Numbered from the stretch's first letter, positions 5,798 to 12,350 are shown. The stretch is 14,235 nucleotides of DNA from an uncultured Peptococcaceae bacterium (GCA_913064925.1 CAJYBN010000055.1:1-14235); one strand, 5' to 3'. Notes: generated by a model from the letters alone, not told the origin. Translations and numbers: made by a program.

Positions 5798-7728
5798 CAC
5801 TGCCCCCGGCTGTCGTACATAATCTTGCCGCAATCCCGCAGGTCGTAGCCGCCCAGCGCCTCCACCTCCCGGCGGAACGCCGGTTCCGACATCACTTCCA
5901 GCAGCCGCTTAATGTAAGGCGTGTCAAAAAACTCCCCGGGGATACACAGGTCATAACGTTCTTCCACCACGGGCACAAAATCCAGGCCCAGCGCCAGGGC
6001 GGCGGCCCGGATGCCCATGCCCGCGTCAGCAGCGCCAGATGCCACCGCCGCCGCCACCGCCATGTGCGTGTATTCCTCGCGGTCGTACCCCTGTATGTCC
6101 GCCGGGTCAATTCCCTGCTGCCTGAGCTGGAAATCAAATAAAACTCGCGTGCCGGCACCGCGCTGGCGGTTGATATAAGTTAGTTTGCGGCCGGCCAGGT
6201 CCTTCACCCCGCCGATGCGGTGCGGATTGCCCGGCGCCACCATCAGTCCCTGCTCCCGGTAAACCAGGTTTACCAGCACCACCCGCCGGTCCGGCAGCAG
6301 CCGCTTGATGTAAGACACGTTGTAATCTCCGGTTTCCTCATCCAGCAAGTGGGTCCCGGCGCAGTGCGCTTCGCCCCTCTTCAGGGCGGTCAGGCCGCCC
6401 AGACTGCCCACGTGAGCCGAGGACAAGGTGGCGCCGGGAAATTTTTGGCGCAAGTGGTTGGCCAGCACATCCAGAGCTATGTCGTGGCTGCCGATAATGA
6501 CCGTGGTCTCCCGCACCTCCTCCAGCGGGCGCAGCAATTCCACCTCGCACTCCTGGCCGGCGTTAAATCCCTCCGACAGGGCGGGAACGCGCAGAATACC
6601 GTCGGCACGCACCATGGACATAATCACCCCGGCACCCCGGGATATGGGAGTGGCGATAATTTTTTCCCCCACCCGGCCCAGCTTCACCCGGACAAATTCC
6701 TCGGTACCCATGGGAGATACAATTTTGCGGGACACCACAGCCCCTGTTTTCTCCCGCGCGGGCGGCACCGATCCCAGCTTGCTGTAAATGATGGGCTTGA
6801 CAAACAGTTCCGCCGCCAGCACCGCGGAAACCGGGTAGCCCGGTATCCCTATCACCGGTTTGCCCGCCACTTCACCCAGCACCACGGGCTTGCCGGGCTT
6901 GATGGCCACGCCGTGGGTAAGCACCCGGCCCAGCTCGCCGATCAGGTCGGCGGTGTAATCCTCCCGGCCCGCCGACGACCCGGCGTTAACCAGCACCACG
7001 TCGTGCCGGGATACGGCTTCCTTCAGCCGGGCCTTCAGCGTGCCGTAATCATCGGCGGTAATTTCCAATCGCCGGGGCAGCCCGCCCCACTCGGCCACCA
7101 TGGCGCCCAGCACCCGGGTGTTGTACTCGATAATACTGCCGGGGCGCAGCTCCGCGCCCGGTTGTACCAGCTCAGTGCCCGTGGGCAGCAGCGCCACCCT
7201 GGGCCTGGGATGTACCACAATCTGCGTCAACCCGCCGGCCAGTATGGCCCCCAGGTCCACTGGACGAAGGCGGTGGTTGGCCGGCACGATCATCTCCGTG
7301 GCCACCACGTCCTCGCCGATCACCCGCACGTGCTGCCAGGGTACCGCGCCGGCAGTTATTTCAATTACCCGCTCGTCGATAAAGTGCACGTCTTCGATCA
7401 TGATCACGGCGTCGCACCCCGGCGGCAAAGGATCGCCGGTATCCACCAGGACCGCCTGTTCACCCAGGGCCAGCCGTTTGGGCGCGGCTTCTGATGCGCC
7501 GAAGGTGTCCGCTGCGCGAACTGCCACGCCGTCCATGGCTGCAGCGTGGTAATGGGGCGAAGAAACCCGGGCGTACACCGGCGCCGCCGTCACCCGTCCC
7601 GCCGCGTCTTCCACAGCTACCAATTCACCGGGCCCGGGATTAAGTGCCCCCACCTTGGCCAAGTACTCCATATATTCTGACCTTGCTTCTTCCAGCGACT
7701 TATCCGCAAGGTAAACGTCCCGTTTCAT
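5794..7728 (-). CDS. MoeA molybdenum insertase fused to PBP-like (LysR-substrate-type) domain
   Basis: From the ATG at 7726-7728 (GGAG about eight bases upstream) this is 644 residues. Residues about 1-400 are MoeA: AMDGVAV (64-70), GDPLPPGCDAVIMIE, PTGTEL (182-187), NAGSSAGREDY (248-258), KPGKP (277-281) and GIPGYPVSA (294-302), followed by a C-terminal beta domain. Residues about 408-640 are a periplasmic-binding-protein-like domain of the COG1910/PF12727 kind: VIIGSHDIALDVLA, then AGTHLLDEETGDYN, NRQRGAGTR (520-528) and ASGAADAGMGIRAAA. No signal peptide is present, so the domain is cytosolic. In this family it is thought to bind molybdate or tungstate, or to sense it; that is inference. 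An in-frame TTG at 7750-7752 overlaps the stop of moeA but lacks a good ribosome binding site. Last gene of the cofactor operon. Confidence 0.93.
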   Translation of the reverse strand: MKRDVYLADKSLEEARSEYMEYLAKVGALNPGPGELVAVEDAAGRVTAAPVYARVSSPHYHAAAMDGVAVRAADTFGASEAAPKRLALGEQAVLVDTGDPLPPGCDAVIMIEDVHFIDERVIEITAGAVPWQHVRVIGEDVVATEMIVPANHRLRPVDLGAILAGGLTQIVVHPRPRVALLPTGTELVQPGAELRPGSIIEYNTRVLGAMVAEWGGLPRRLEITADDYGTLKARLKEAVSRHDVVLVNAGSSAGREDYTADLIGELGRVLTHGVAIKPGKPVVLGEVAGKPVIGIPGYPVSAVLAAELFVKPIIYSKLGSVPPAREKTGAVVSRKIVSPMGTEEFVRVKLGRVGEKIIATPISRGAGVIMSMVRADGILRVPALSEGFNAGQECEVELLRPLEEVRETTVIIGSHDIALDVLANHLRQKFPGATLSSAHVGSLGGLTALKRGEAHCAGTHLLDEETGDYNVSYIKRLLPDRRVVLVNLVYREQGLMVAPGNPHRIGGVKDLAGRKLTYINRQRGAGTRVLFDFQLRQQGIDPADIQGYDREEYTHMAVAAAVASGAADAGMGIRAAALALGLDFVPVVEERYDLCIPGEFFDTPYIKRLLEVMSEPAFRREVEALGGYDLRDCGKIMYDSRGQC

Positions 7729-7748
7729 GCTTTCACTCCGTTCAGGTT

Positions 7749-8978
7749 TCAAATTAATTTCACATCCACCATGTCGCCGGCCTCCACGCCTTCCAGTTCT
7801 CCCGGTATACGAGCCAACCCGTTGGCGCGGGCCATGGTGCTGATCAACCCGGACTTGCCTAACACGGGATCGGCCACCATTTCCCCTTTCTCCCGATAGA
7901 GCCTGACCCTTATGTAATCTTCACGCCCGGCCGAGGAACGCATATTCCTGCTGAGGCGGGCCCGTACGGGAAACTCCAGGGGGTCATCCAGGTACGTGCC
8001 GTATTTCAACAAGGGTAAAACCAGCAGCTCGCATACCACCATGGCGGAAACCGGGTGTCCCGGCAGGCCGAACACCGGTTTGCCGTCCAGCACAGCCCCC
8101 ACCGTGGGTTTGCCAGGCTTAATGGAAATGCCATGAAATAGCACGCCCGGCGAACCTAAGCTGTCCAGCACCTGAGCGGCTACATCCCTGGTCCCCACCG
8201 AACTGCCGCCGGACAGTAATACCAGGTCGCACTCACCCACCACCTGGCGCAGCTTTTCCCGCAGCGAGGCAAAATCGTCCCGGACAATCCCGTAAATGCG
8301 GGGCTGTGCCCCGGCCGCCGCCACCTGACCGTACAGGGCGTAAGAATTGATGTCCCGCACCTGGCCCGGGCCAGGACGGCAGCTTGGTTCCACCACTTCG
8401 TCGCCGGTGGATATTATCCCCACCCGCGGCCGGGCCACCACGGGCACTTCGGCCAGGCCCACCGCCGCCAGCATCCCCAGGTCCTGAGGCCGCAGCAGGT
8501 GCCCGGCGGGCAAAACCTTCGCCCCCGCAGCAATGTCTTCGCCGGAACGCACCACATTATCCCCCGGCGCCACCGGGCGAGTTACCCCAATGGTTCGGCT
8601 GTCCAATTCCTCGGTATGCTCCACCATCACCACCGCGTCGGCGCCCGGCGGCAGCATTCCACCAGTGGGGATGCGCCAGGCCTGGCCCGTACCCAGATGA
8701 CCGGCAGCCTCCCTGCCCATCAGCACCTCACCGGTAACGTCCAGGTAAGCCGGCAGGCTGTCGGAAGCCCCGAAAGTATCCCGGGCCCGCACCGCAAACC
8801 CGTCCATGGTGGACCGGTCAAAACCGGGCACCGGATCAGCGGCGGTAACGTCCTTCGCCAGGCGCCGGCCCAGCGCCTGCAGCAGCGGCACCCTTTCCGT
8901 ACGGCAGCCCGTGCTGGCATACGCGCCCAATATCTCCCTGGCTTCCCGCACCGTCCGGGCCTGAAACAATTCACCCAT
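7749..8978 (-). CDS. moeA: Molybdopterin molybdenumtransferase MoeA
   Basis: This 409-residue enzyme inserts molybdate (or tungstate) into adenylylated molybdopterin with loss of AMP. Motifs seen: DRSTMDGFAVR (54-64), IPTGGMLPPGADAVVMVEH, GEDIAAG (146-152), STGDEVVEP (190-198), LSGGSSVGTRD (255-265), KPGKP (287-291) and GLPGHPVSAM (304-313). The C-terminal domain IV (GREDYIRVRL..STMARANGLARIP) is complete. It is thus an ordinary full-length MoeA without fusion, distinct from its downstream paralogue. The ATG at 8976-8978 has a consensus AGGAGGT, which overlaps the stop codon of the preceding small gene, suggesting translational coupling. Its own stop lies 20 bases before the ATG of the MoeA-PBP gene. 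Confidence 0.96.
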   Translation of the reverse strand: MGELFQARTVREAREILGAYASTGCRTERVPLLQALGRRLAKDVTAADPVPGFDRSTMDGFAVRARDTFGASDSLPAYLDVTGEVLMGREAAGHLGTGQAWRIPTGGMLPPGADAVVMVEHTEELDSRTIGVTRPVAPGDNVVRSGEDIAAGAKVLPAGHLLRPQDLGMLAAVGLAEVPVVARPRVGIISTGDEVVEPSCRPGPGQVRDINSYALYGQVAAAGAQPRIYGIVRDDFASLREKLRQVVGECDLVLLSGGSSVGTRDVAAQVLDSLGSPGVLFHGISIKPGKPTVGAVLDGKPVFGLPGHPVSAMVVCELLVLPLLKYGTYLDDPLEFPVRARLSRNMRSSAGREDYIRVRLYREKGEMVADPVLGKSGLISTMARANGLARIPGELEGVEAGDMVDVKLI

Positions 8979-8990
8979 GCGCGTTACCTC

Positions 8991-9170
8991 CTAAAAACAG
9001 CCCAGTTCACAGGCGAAAATCTTTATTCGCAGCTCGTCCGCCGCCCGGCCTATTTCCCGCGGGGAAACCCCCAGCTCAGCGGCCAGCCGCCTGGCCGCGG
9101 TGCAGCTCAACCTCCCGTCAACGGCAGCCTTGCGTACTGCTTCCTTGATTTCCGCGTCACTTTTGGCCAT
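8991..9170 (-). CDS. Small HTH-like protein with conserved-looking cysteines
   Basis: A 59-residue protein of unproven function. The start is the ATG at 9168-9170, six bases after GGGAGGA; an ATG two codons earlier directly abuts this site, and a GTG at 9197 has none. The first 20 residues form a charged helix (SDAEIKEAVRKAAVDGR). LSCTAARRLAAELGVSPREI (21-40) followed by GRAADELRI reads as a helix-turn-helix, with ELGVSPREIGRAADEL typical of the turn and recognition helix. Cys 23, 54 and 58 are present, and the tail is FACELGCF. I recall similar short proteins ending in LGCF beside moeA genes in Peptococcaceae, but cannot verify it. Position and coupling to moeA suggest a role in Mo/W cofactor regulation, possibly through metal or thiol sensing. 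This is inference. Confidence 0.75.
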   Translation of the reverse strand: MAKSDAEIKEAVRKAAVDGRLSCTAARRLAAELGVSPREIGRAADELRIKIFACELGCF

Positions 9171-9185
9171 ATACATTCCTCCCTC

Positions 9186-9205
9186 GCGGGGGCGCACACC
9201 CCCGC
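9186..9205 (-). other. GC hairpin next to a ribosome binding site
   Basis: On the minus strand GCGGGGG, loop TGTGCG, CCCCCGC makes a perfect 7-bp all-GC stem that ends two bases before GAGGGAGGA, the ribosome binding site region of the small HTH gene. It could occlude or expose that site. No U-tract follows it. Confidence 0.5.
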
Positions 9206-9218
9206 CGTTTTGTTTAAA

Positions 9219-9239
9219 CGCCGCGCGGCGGGCGCGGCG
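9219..9239 (-). other. GC hairpin in the same leader, possible weak attenuator
   Basis: CGCCGCGC, loop CCGCC, GCGCGGCG on the minus strand gives an 8-bp stem, followed by GTTTAAACAAAA. The short T-run is too weak for a confident terminator. It lies between the frameshifted small gene and the HTH gene. Confidence 0.4.
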
Positions 9240-9326
9240 CAGGCACCACGCGCGGGGCGTTCGGCTTGATAAAGCATATTGCCCGCGCGGTACTGCTCGC
9301 CGTGCGGCGCGCCTTGGGAACTGGCA

Positions 9327-9577
9327 TCAAGCCTCCTGTTCCAGGGCCTTTTCCAGTTCCCGCAGCCCGCCCAGCGCCTGGGGTCCAGCATGGTAAACAA
9401 GCGCACCTGGTAAGCAGTTACCGAGAACAAAGCCAGGGCATGGTCCCGGGTCCAGGTTTCCCCCAGAATAAAGCCGGCTTCCAGGTCTTCCAGCACCAGC
9501 GCCAGCCTGCGCACGTGGGTTCTGTAGTGCCCGTCCGCATCGTAAATATTTATGCGCAGGTCCGGCAGCCAGCAAAT
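9327..9577 (-). pseudogene. Small unknown gene broken by a one-base frameshift
   Basis: The frame beginning just after the moaD-like stop reads LPDLRINIYDADGHYRTHVR then RLALVLEDLEAGFILGETW then TRDHALALFSVTAYQVRLFT and MLDP. At the CCCC run near 9385-9389 it goes out of frame, but the next frame continues sensibly as QALGGLRELEKALEQEA-stop (TGA at 9327-9329). One extra C would join the two halves as MLDPQALGGL. The joined product would be about 80 residues, helical and acidic, of no family I recognise. The start is also unclear: there is no ATG, GTG or TTG in frame upstream of the GTG at 9512-9514, only CTG or ATT codons near 9568-9577. Either a decayed gene or a homopolymer sequencing error. 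Confidence 0.6.
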
Positions 9578-9580
9578 GTC

Positions 9581-9907
9581 TTACCGCCGGACCCGCTCGC
9601 CAACACGGCCACCGCCACCGGGAGTGACCATACCGAGAATCACGCGGTACGGTCCCGGCGTGCCGGGAGGAACAAATGCCACCCGGTCACCTGGCTGAAC
9701 GACCCGGTCCAGCGAGCCCGCCATCCCGTTGATAAAAACCGTTTCTATGCTTTTCCGGGGTAATGCCAGCTTCTCAGCCAGCTGGGCAGCGGTACATTCC
9801 CCTTCCACTGCAACCCGCAAGGGAGAGGACCACCCGCGCCGGTCAAACAGCTCTTTTAAAAAGGAAAACGCCCTCACTTCAACTTCGTTCCCTGCAGCTG
9901 CCAACAT
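9581..9907 (-). CDS. MoaD/ThiS-family beta-grasp (ubiquitin-like) protein
   Basis: A 108-residue protein starting at the ATG at 9905-9907, seven bases after AGGAG. VEVRAFSFLKELFDRRG, EGECTAAQLAEKLALP and TVFINGMAGSLDRVVQPGDRVAFVPPGTPG follow the beta-grasp pattern (strand, helix with xxLAEKL, then FINGxxxxLDxxVxPGDxVAFxPP) of sulfur carriers such as MoaD. In MoaD the chain must end in Gly-Gly to be thiocarboxylated; here GGGG occurs at 97-100 and is followed by RVGERVRR. It is therefore either a variant that does not carry sulfur, one that needs trimming, or a protein of another role. It heads the operon with the MoeA genes, which supports a link to Mo/W cofactor work. About 25 residues longer than E. 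coli MoaD. Confidence 0.8.
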   Translation of the reverse strand: MLAAAGNEVEVRAFSFLKELFDRRGWSSPLRVAVEGECTAAQLAEKLALPRKSIETVFINGMAGSLDRVVQPGDRVAFVPPGTPGPYRVILGMVTPGGGGRVGERVRR

Positions 9908-9939
9908 CAACACTCCTATGCAGGCAAGTCGTTTCGTTA

Positions 9940-9967
9940 ATTGTACCACAGGCTGGAGGAGATTTAA
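9940..9967 (-). promoter_or_regulatory. Predicted promoter of the moaD-like/moeA operon
   Basis: On the minus strand TGGTACAAT gives an extended -10 (TACAAT at 9940-9945); TTAAAT at 9962-9967 is a weak -35 with a 16-base spacer. Transcription would start near 9933, about 26 bases before the ATG. The stretch from here to 10123 shows no recognisable gene. Confidence 0.5.
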
Positions 9968-10123
9968 CGTCCAAAATTAAAGGGCGAACTGTAATCTTGA
10001 TTGTGTAAAATATCGACATAATTCGGTGTCCGCAGGTGCCAATTCCTAAGGCGTTGCCGTTGGAACCCCTGGCGTCATGGTGGCATAGCAATCCAGCGGG
10101 CACGCCGAAGCGGCAAACCTTTT

Positions 10124-10846
10124 TCATATGCCGAACACCTCGTCCCTTAGCTCCACGGACTTGCGCAGGTCAAATCCATCGCCCAGCCAGCGGAAACCAA
10201 ACTGCATCAGAGCCACGTCATCCTCCTTTAATTCGGCGGCCGTCTCAAGGTTAACCCCGAAGGCGCGCAGGAAACTGCCGTGCAGCGCAAAGCGTCGGAA
10301 CCTGTCCAGGTCGTAACAGGCCAAGAAAAACATGTCCCGGATGTGATCGTCCAGGCTGGGCAGCCCGGTCAGTTTCAACCGGGCGGGAATTTCTCGGAAG
10401 CCCCGCTCCAGATCCTCGTACACGTCGTTACCTTGGTTGCGCATCCACTCCTGTACGGTCCACTCCTTTTCTTCCCGCAAGCCCAAGCAAAAATCACTGT
10501 CAAAACAAAACCCGTATTTGTTGCGGCCCCTTATCTCCACGGGGGCCATGCGGCAGGCCCACGGCCTAGCATCGTAAACGGAACAACCCCGTTCCGTAAC
10601 AAAGGGACAGGCCAGGCCAGTATCTTCCCGCATTTTCAACAATACCACGGGAAACGCCTCGCCAGGAGGCTGCACCCGTAAAGCGTACCGCTGCAAAAAG
10701 GAACCGGTATCCAGCCCCAGCTTTCTGCTCAAGCGCAGCACGTCGTAAGGTGAAAGAAATATGTTTATATCCCGGCAGCACCGGTTGAAACAAGCCAGTC
10801 CGGCATGACACAGGAACTTAAATTTTTGCTCCCCGCTGAATTCCAC
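10124..10846 (-). CDS. YkgJ-family cysteine cluster protein
   Basis: A 240-residue cytosolic protein with the YkgJ-type (CxxCxxxxCC-like) zinc/iron-binding cluster. From the chosen start, Cys 13, 19, 23 and 24 lie in FLCHAGLACFNRCCRDINIF; then comes SPYDVLRLSRKLGL, and a second group at Cys 80, 88 and 98 in LACPFVTERGCSVYDARPWACR, the family's CxF....CxIYxxRPxxCR block. Two further cysteines occur at 114 and 120. The C-terminal half (about 130-240) is charged and helical, without recognised motifs. The start is the GTG at 10844-10846, preceded by GGGAGGT at seven bases; an ATG at 10901-10903 in the same frame has only a distant GGAG. The biochemical role of the family is not established. It stands alone: 216 bases separate it from the cofactor operon. 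Confidence 0.88.
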   Translation of the reverse strand: MEFSGEQKFKFLCHAGLACFNRCCRDINIFLSPYDVLRLSRKLGLDTGSFLQRYALRVQPPGEAFPVVLLKMREDTGLACPFVTERGCSVYDARPWACRMAPVEIRGRNKYGFCFDSDFCLGLREEKEWTVQEWMRNQGNDVYEDLERGFREIPARLKLTGLPSLDDHIRDMFFLACYDLDRFRRFALHGSFLRAFGVNLETAAELKEDDVALMQFGFRWLGDGFDLRKSVELRDEVFGI

Positions 10847-11017
10847 TATTTTTACCTCCCGTACCCGCGGCTTACGATGCCGCGTTAAAGATATATGCCC
10901 CATTTTAACATACTTGCTCCACCCGTCCGGGCTTCAGCTCCCTCGCGCAGGGACATCCCTACCAGCAAACCGGTGTTCAAGTCATTCATCTTAATTATTA
11001 ATTTATCTTATTTCATG

Positions 11018-11046
11018 TAGAAACTCTTTAAAAGGCATGCTAAAAT
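11018..11046 (+). promoter_or_regulatory. Predicted promoter of the 125-residue gene
   Basis: TAGAAA (11018-11023), a 17-base spacer and TAAAAT (11041-11046) preceded by TGC form an extended -10 promoter. The start of transcription would be near 11053, 24 bases before the ATG. It sits in an AT-rich stretch of about 60 bases. Confidence 0.5.
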
Positions 11047-11076
11047 TACTAAAAGTATTTTAAAGGGAGATCGGAA

Positions 11077-11454
11077 ATGATAGGGATGGTTAGACATTTC
11101 GGCATCGGCCTGCTTGTTTACGATGATATAATCGACTGGAACAATTATGAATCCAAAGTAGATCCGGTAATGAAAGAAGAATACGAATTCGACGGTGTAC
11201 GGAAAAAAGTTTACGAAGTAATCCTGGTTCCCGTGGACAGGCCCTACGTGGGGGTAATTCTACCCAGCCTGTGGGGCAAAATCCGCTCGGCGGGCCGGGG
11301 AGGACACGAAATCGCCCTCGACGAGGTTGACCCCAGAAGCATAGGGGTCAGCGTTTATGCCTTAGATACCGCCGCCAAAATATTAAACAAAATTTCCGTC
11401 CGGCCGATAAAACTGAGGGAACTGCAACTGCGGTTCTACGAGTACTGGGTATGA
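11077..11454 (+). CDS. Unrecognised 125-residue protein
   Basis: I do not recognise this protein. It reads as a soluble, mixed alpha/beta protein with no signal peptide, membrane segment or cysteine. Notable stretches are GIGLLVYDDIIDWNNYESKV near the start, VYEVILVPVDRPYVGVILPS (about 45-65, beta-rich) and ISVRPIKLRELQLRFYEYWV at the end. The ATG at 11077 follows GGGAG at about seven bases, and a plausible promoter lies just upstream, so it is probably real. It is on the opposite strand to the YkgJ-type gene and the same strand as the AcuA gene 151 bases downstream, which has its own promoter. No terminator was seen after it. Confidence 0.8.
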   Translation: MIGMVRHFGIGLLVYDDIIDWNNYESKVDPVMKEEYEFDGVRKKVYEVILVPVDRPYVGVILPSLWGKIRSAGRGGHEIALDEVDPRSIGVSVYALDTAAKILNKISVRPIKLRELQLRFYEYWV

Positions 11455-11506
11455 TAGCATCATGTAAAACAGAAAATTTTTAATATAAGCATTTGTTTCC
11501 TTACCC

Positions 11507-11536
11507 TTGTAATTGCTCCCGAGTTGTAGATATAAT
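11507..11536 (+). promoter_or_regulatory. Predicted promoter of acuA
   Basis: TTGTAA (11507-11512), an 18-base spacer and a consensus TATAAT (11531-11536). Transcription would start near 11543, within a cluster of GGTTAA repeats that could be an operator. Confidence 0.65.
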
Positions 11537-11537
11537 A

Positions 11538-11577
11538 GGTTAAGCGGTTAAAATTAAGGGTTAAATGGTTTTAACCC
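11538..11577 (+). repeat. GGTTAA repeats and inverted repeat in acuA leader
   Basis: GGTTAA occurs at 11538-11543, 11546-11551 and 11559-11564. The last copy is part of a perfect inverted repeat, GGGTTAAA (11558-11565), TGGT, TTTAACCC (11570-11577). The array starts directly after the -10 box and ends 11 bases before the AGGAGG. Such placement suits a repressor site or a leader hairpin. There is no T-run after the hairpin. The binding protein is unknown. Confidence 0.55.
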
Positions 11578-11605
11578 GTCCCCCCGCCAGGAGGTGAAGG
11601 TCATA

Positions 11606-12229
11606 ATGCAACAGGTCGCCCACCCCACGTCCAAAGGAACTGTCTACTTAGAGGGGCCGTGCCCCGGGCCTTACCTTGCTGATCTGACCATGAACGAAAA
11701 ACTGACCAACTTCCGCCCGCCGGATAAACAAAAAGAAGCGCTGATAATGATTACCGGCCTACCCGAAGGGATGATCTATATAGCGCGGCATGAAAAGGAG
11801 ATTGTCGGCTACGTCACCTTTCACCGGCCTGACGAGTGCTCGCGCTGGATTAAGCACCCTAAGGTGCTGGAACTAGGCGGCATAGAAATCAGCGCGGACT
11901 GGCGGCGCTGCAAGATTGCCGAAACGCTCTTGAAGTTATGCTTTACCAACCCGGTTATGGAAAATTATATCGTTATTACCATGGAAATGTGCTGGCATTG
12001 GGACACGCGCAATACCAAGCTGGACATTTGGGCCTACCAGCGGGTACTGACCAATCTTTTCGGCACCGTGGGCATGAAGCGCGTTCCCACCGATGACCCC
12101 GACATCATTGAACACCCGGCCAACGTCTTGATGGCCCGTTTCGGCCAAAAGGTTCCTGCCGGCGATATAGCCCTGTTTGAAAGCATGACGTTTAAAAACA
12201 AGCACAGCAACGTGTTAAGCATATTGTAA
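11606..12229 (+). CDS. acuA: AcuA-type protein acetyltransferase (GNAT)
   Basis: A 207-residue protein that by recall aligns along its whole length with B. subtilis AcuA, which acetylates and inactivates acetyl-CoA synthetase AcsA. Shared-looking blocks are LEGPCPGPYLADL, LTNFRPPDKQKEAL (34-47), GLPEGMIYIARHEKEIVGYV (51-70), ELGGIEISADWRRCKIAETL (89-108, the acetyl-CoA-binding GNAT motif A with RRCKIA where classic GNATs have RxxGxG/A), MENYIVITMEMCWHWD (118-133) and EHPANVLMARFG (169-180). The ATG at 11606 lies about 11 bases after AGGAGG; a GTG at 11594 overlaps that site and is unlikely. The usual neighbours acuB, acuC and acsA are absent here. Family call firm; AcsA as target is inferred. 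Confidence 0.88.
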   Translation: MQQVAHPTSKGTVYLEGPCPGPYLADLTMNEKLTNFRPPDKQKEALIMITGLPEGMIYIARHEKEIVGYVTFHRPDECSRWIKHPKVLELGGIEISADWRRCKIAETLLKLCFTNPVMENYIVITMEMCWHWDTRNTKLDIWAYQRVLTNLFGTVGMKRVPTDDPDIIEHPANVLMARFGQKVPAGDIALFESMTFKNKHSNVLSIL

Positions 12230-12244
12230 CCGTCTAGCCTTGAT

Positions 12245-12349
12245 TTATCCTGGAGTACCTTCTTCCACCATGCGGCTCTCGTCGATAAACATAACCCGGT
12301 CGCCTGCTCTCCGGGCAAAACACATCTCACAAGTAACCACCACCATGGT
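12245..12349 (-). pseudogene. GlnQ-type ABC ATPase C-terminal remnant
   Basis: On the minus strand this frame reads TMVVVTCEMCFARRAGDRV then MFIDESRMVEEGTPG-stop, 34 residues. Polar amino-acid ABC ATPases of the GlnQ/HisP type carry TMVVVTHEMGFAREVADRV then xFMDxGxIVEEGxP at this point, after Walker B. The match is clear, but the H-loop histidine has become Cys, GFARE has become CFARR, and everything before the H-loop is missing. It lies directly downstream of the substrate-binding protein gene, where the permease and ATPase genes would normally be, so it is the tail end of a deleted operon. Confidence 0.8.
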
Positions 12350-12350
12350 T

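Noticed and set aside
6220..7494. Long open frame (424 codons) on the plus strand
   Set aside because: It lies fully antisense to the MoeA-PBP gene, which has strong family motifs. The translation is His/Gln/Arg-rich with no recognisable domain, as expected of a shadow in GC-rich DNA.
9879..10127. Minus-strand frame of 82 codons whose ATG overlaps the stop of the YkgJ-type gene
   Set aside because: The ATGA overlap is tempting, but there is no ribosome binding site of its own, the frame runs through the moaD-like promoter and into that gene's start, and the sequence resembles nothing known.
10885..10989. 34-residue minus-strand frame (MNDLNTGLLVGMSLREGAEA...) upstream of the YkgJ-type gene
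   Set aside because: No ribosome binding site or promoter. The composition looks somewhat coding, so it may be a remnant, but the evidence is too thin to list as a gene.
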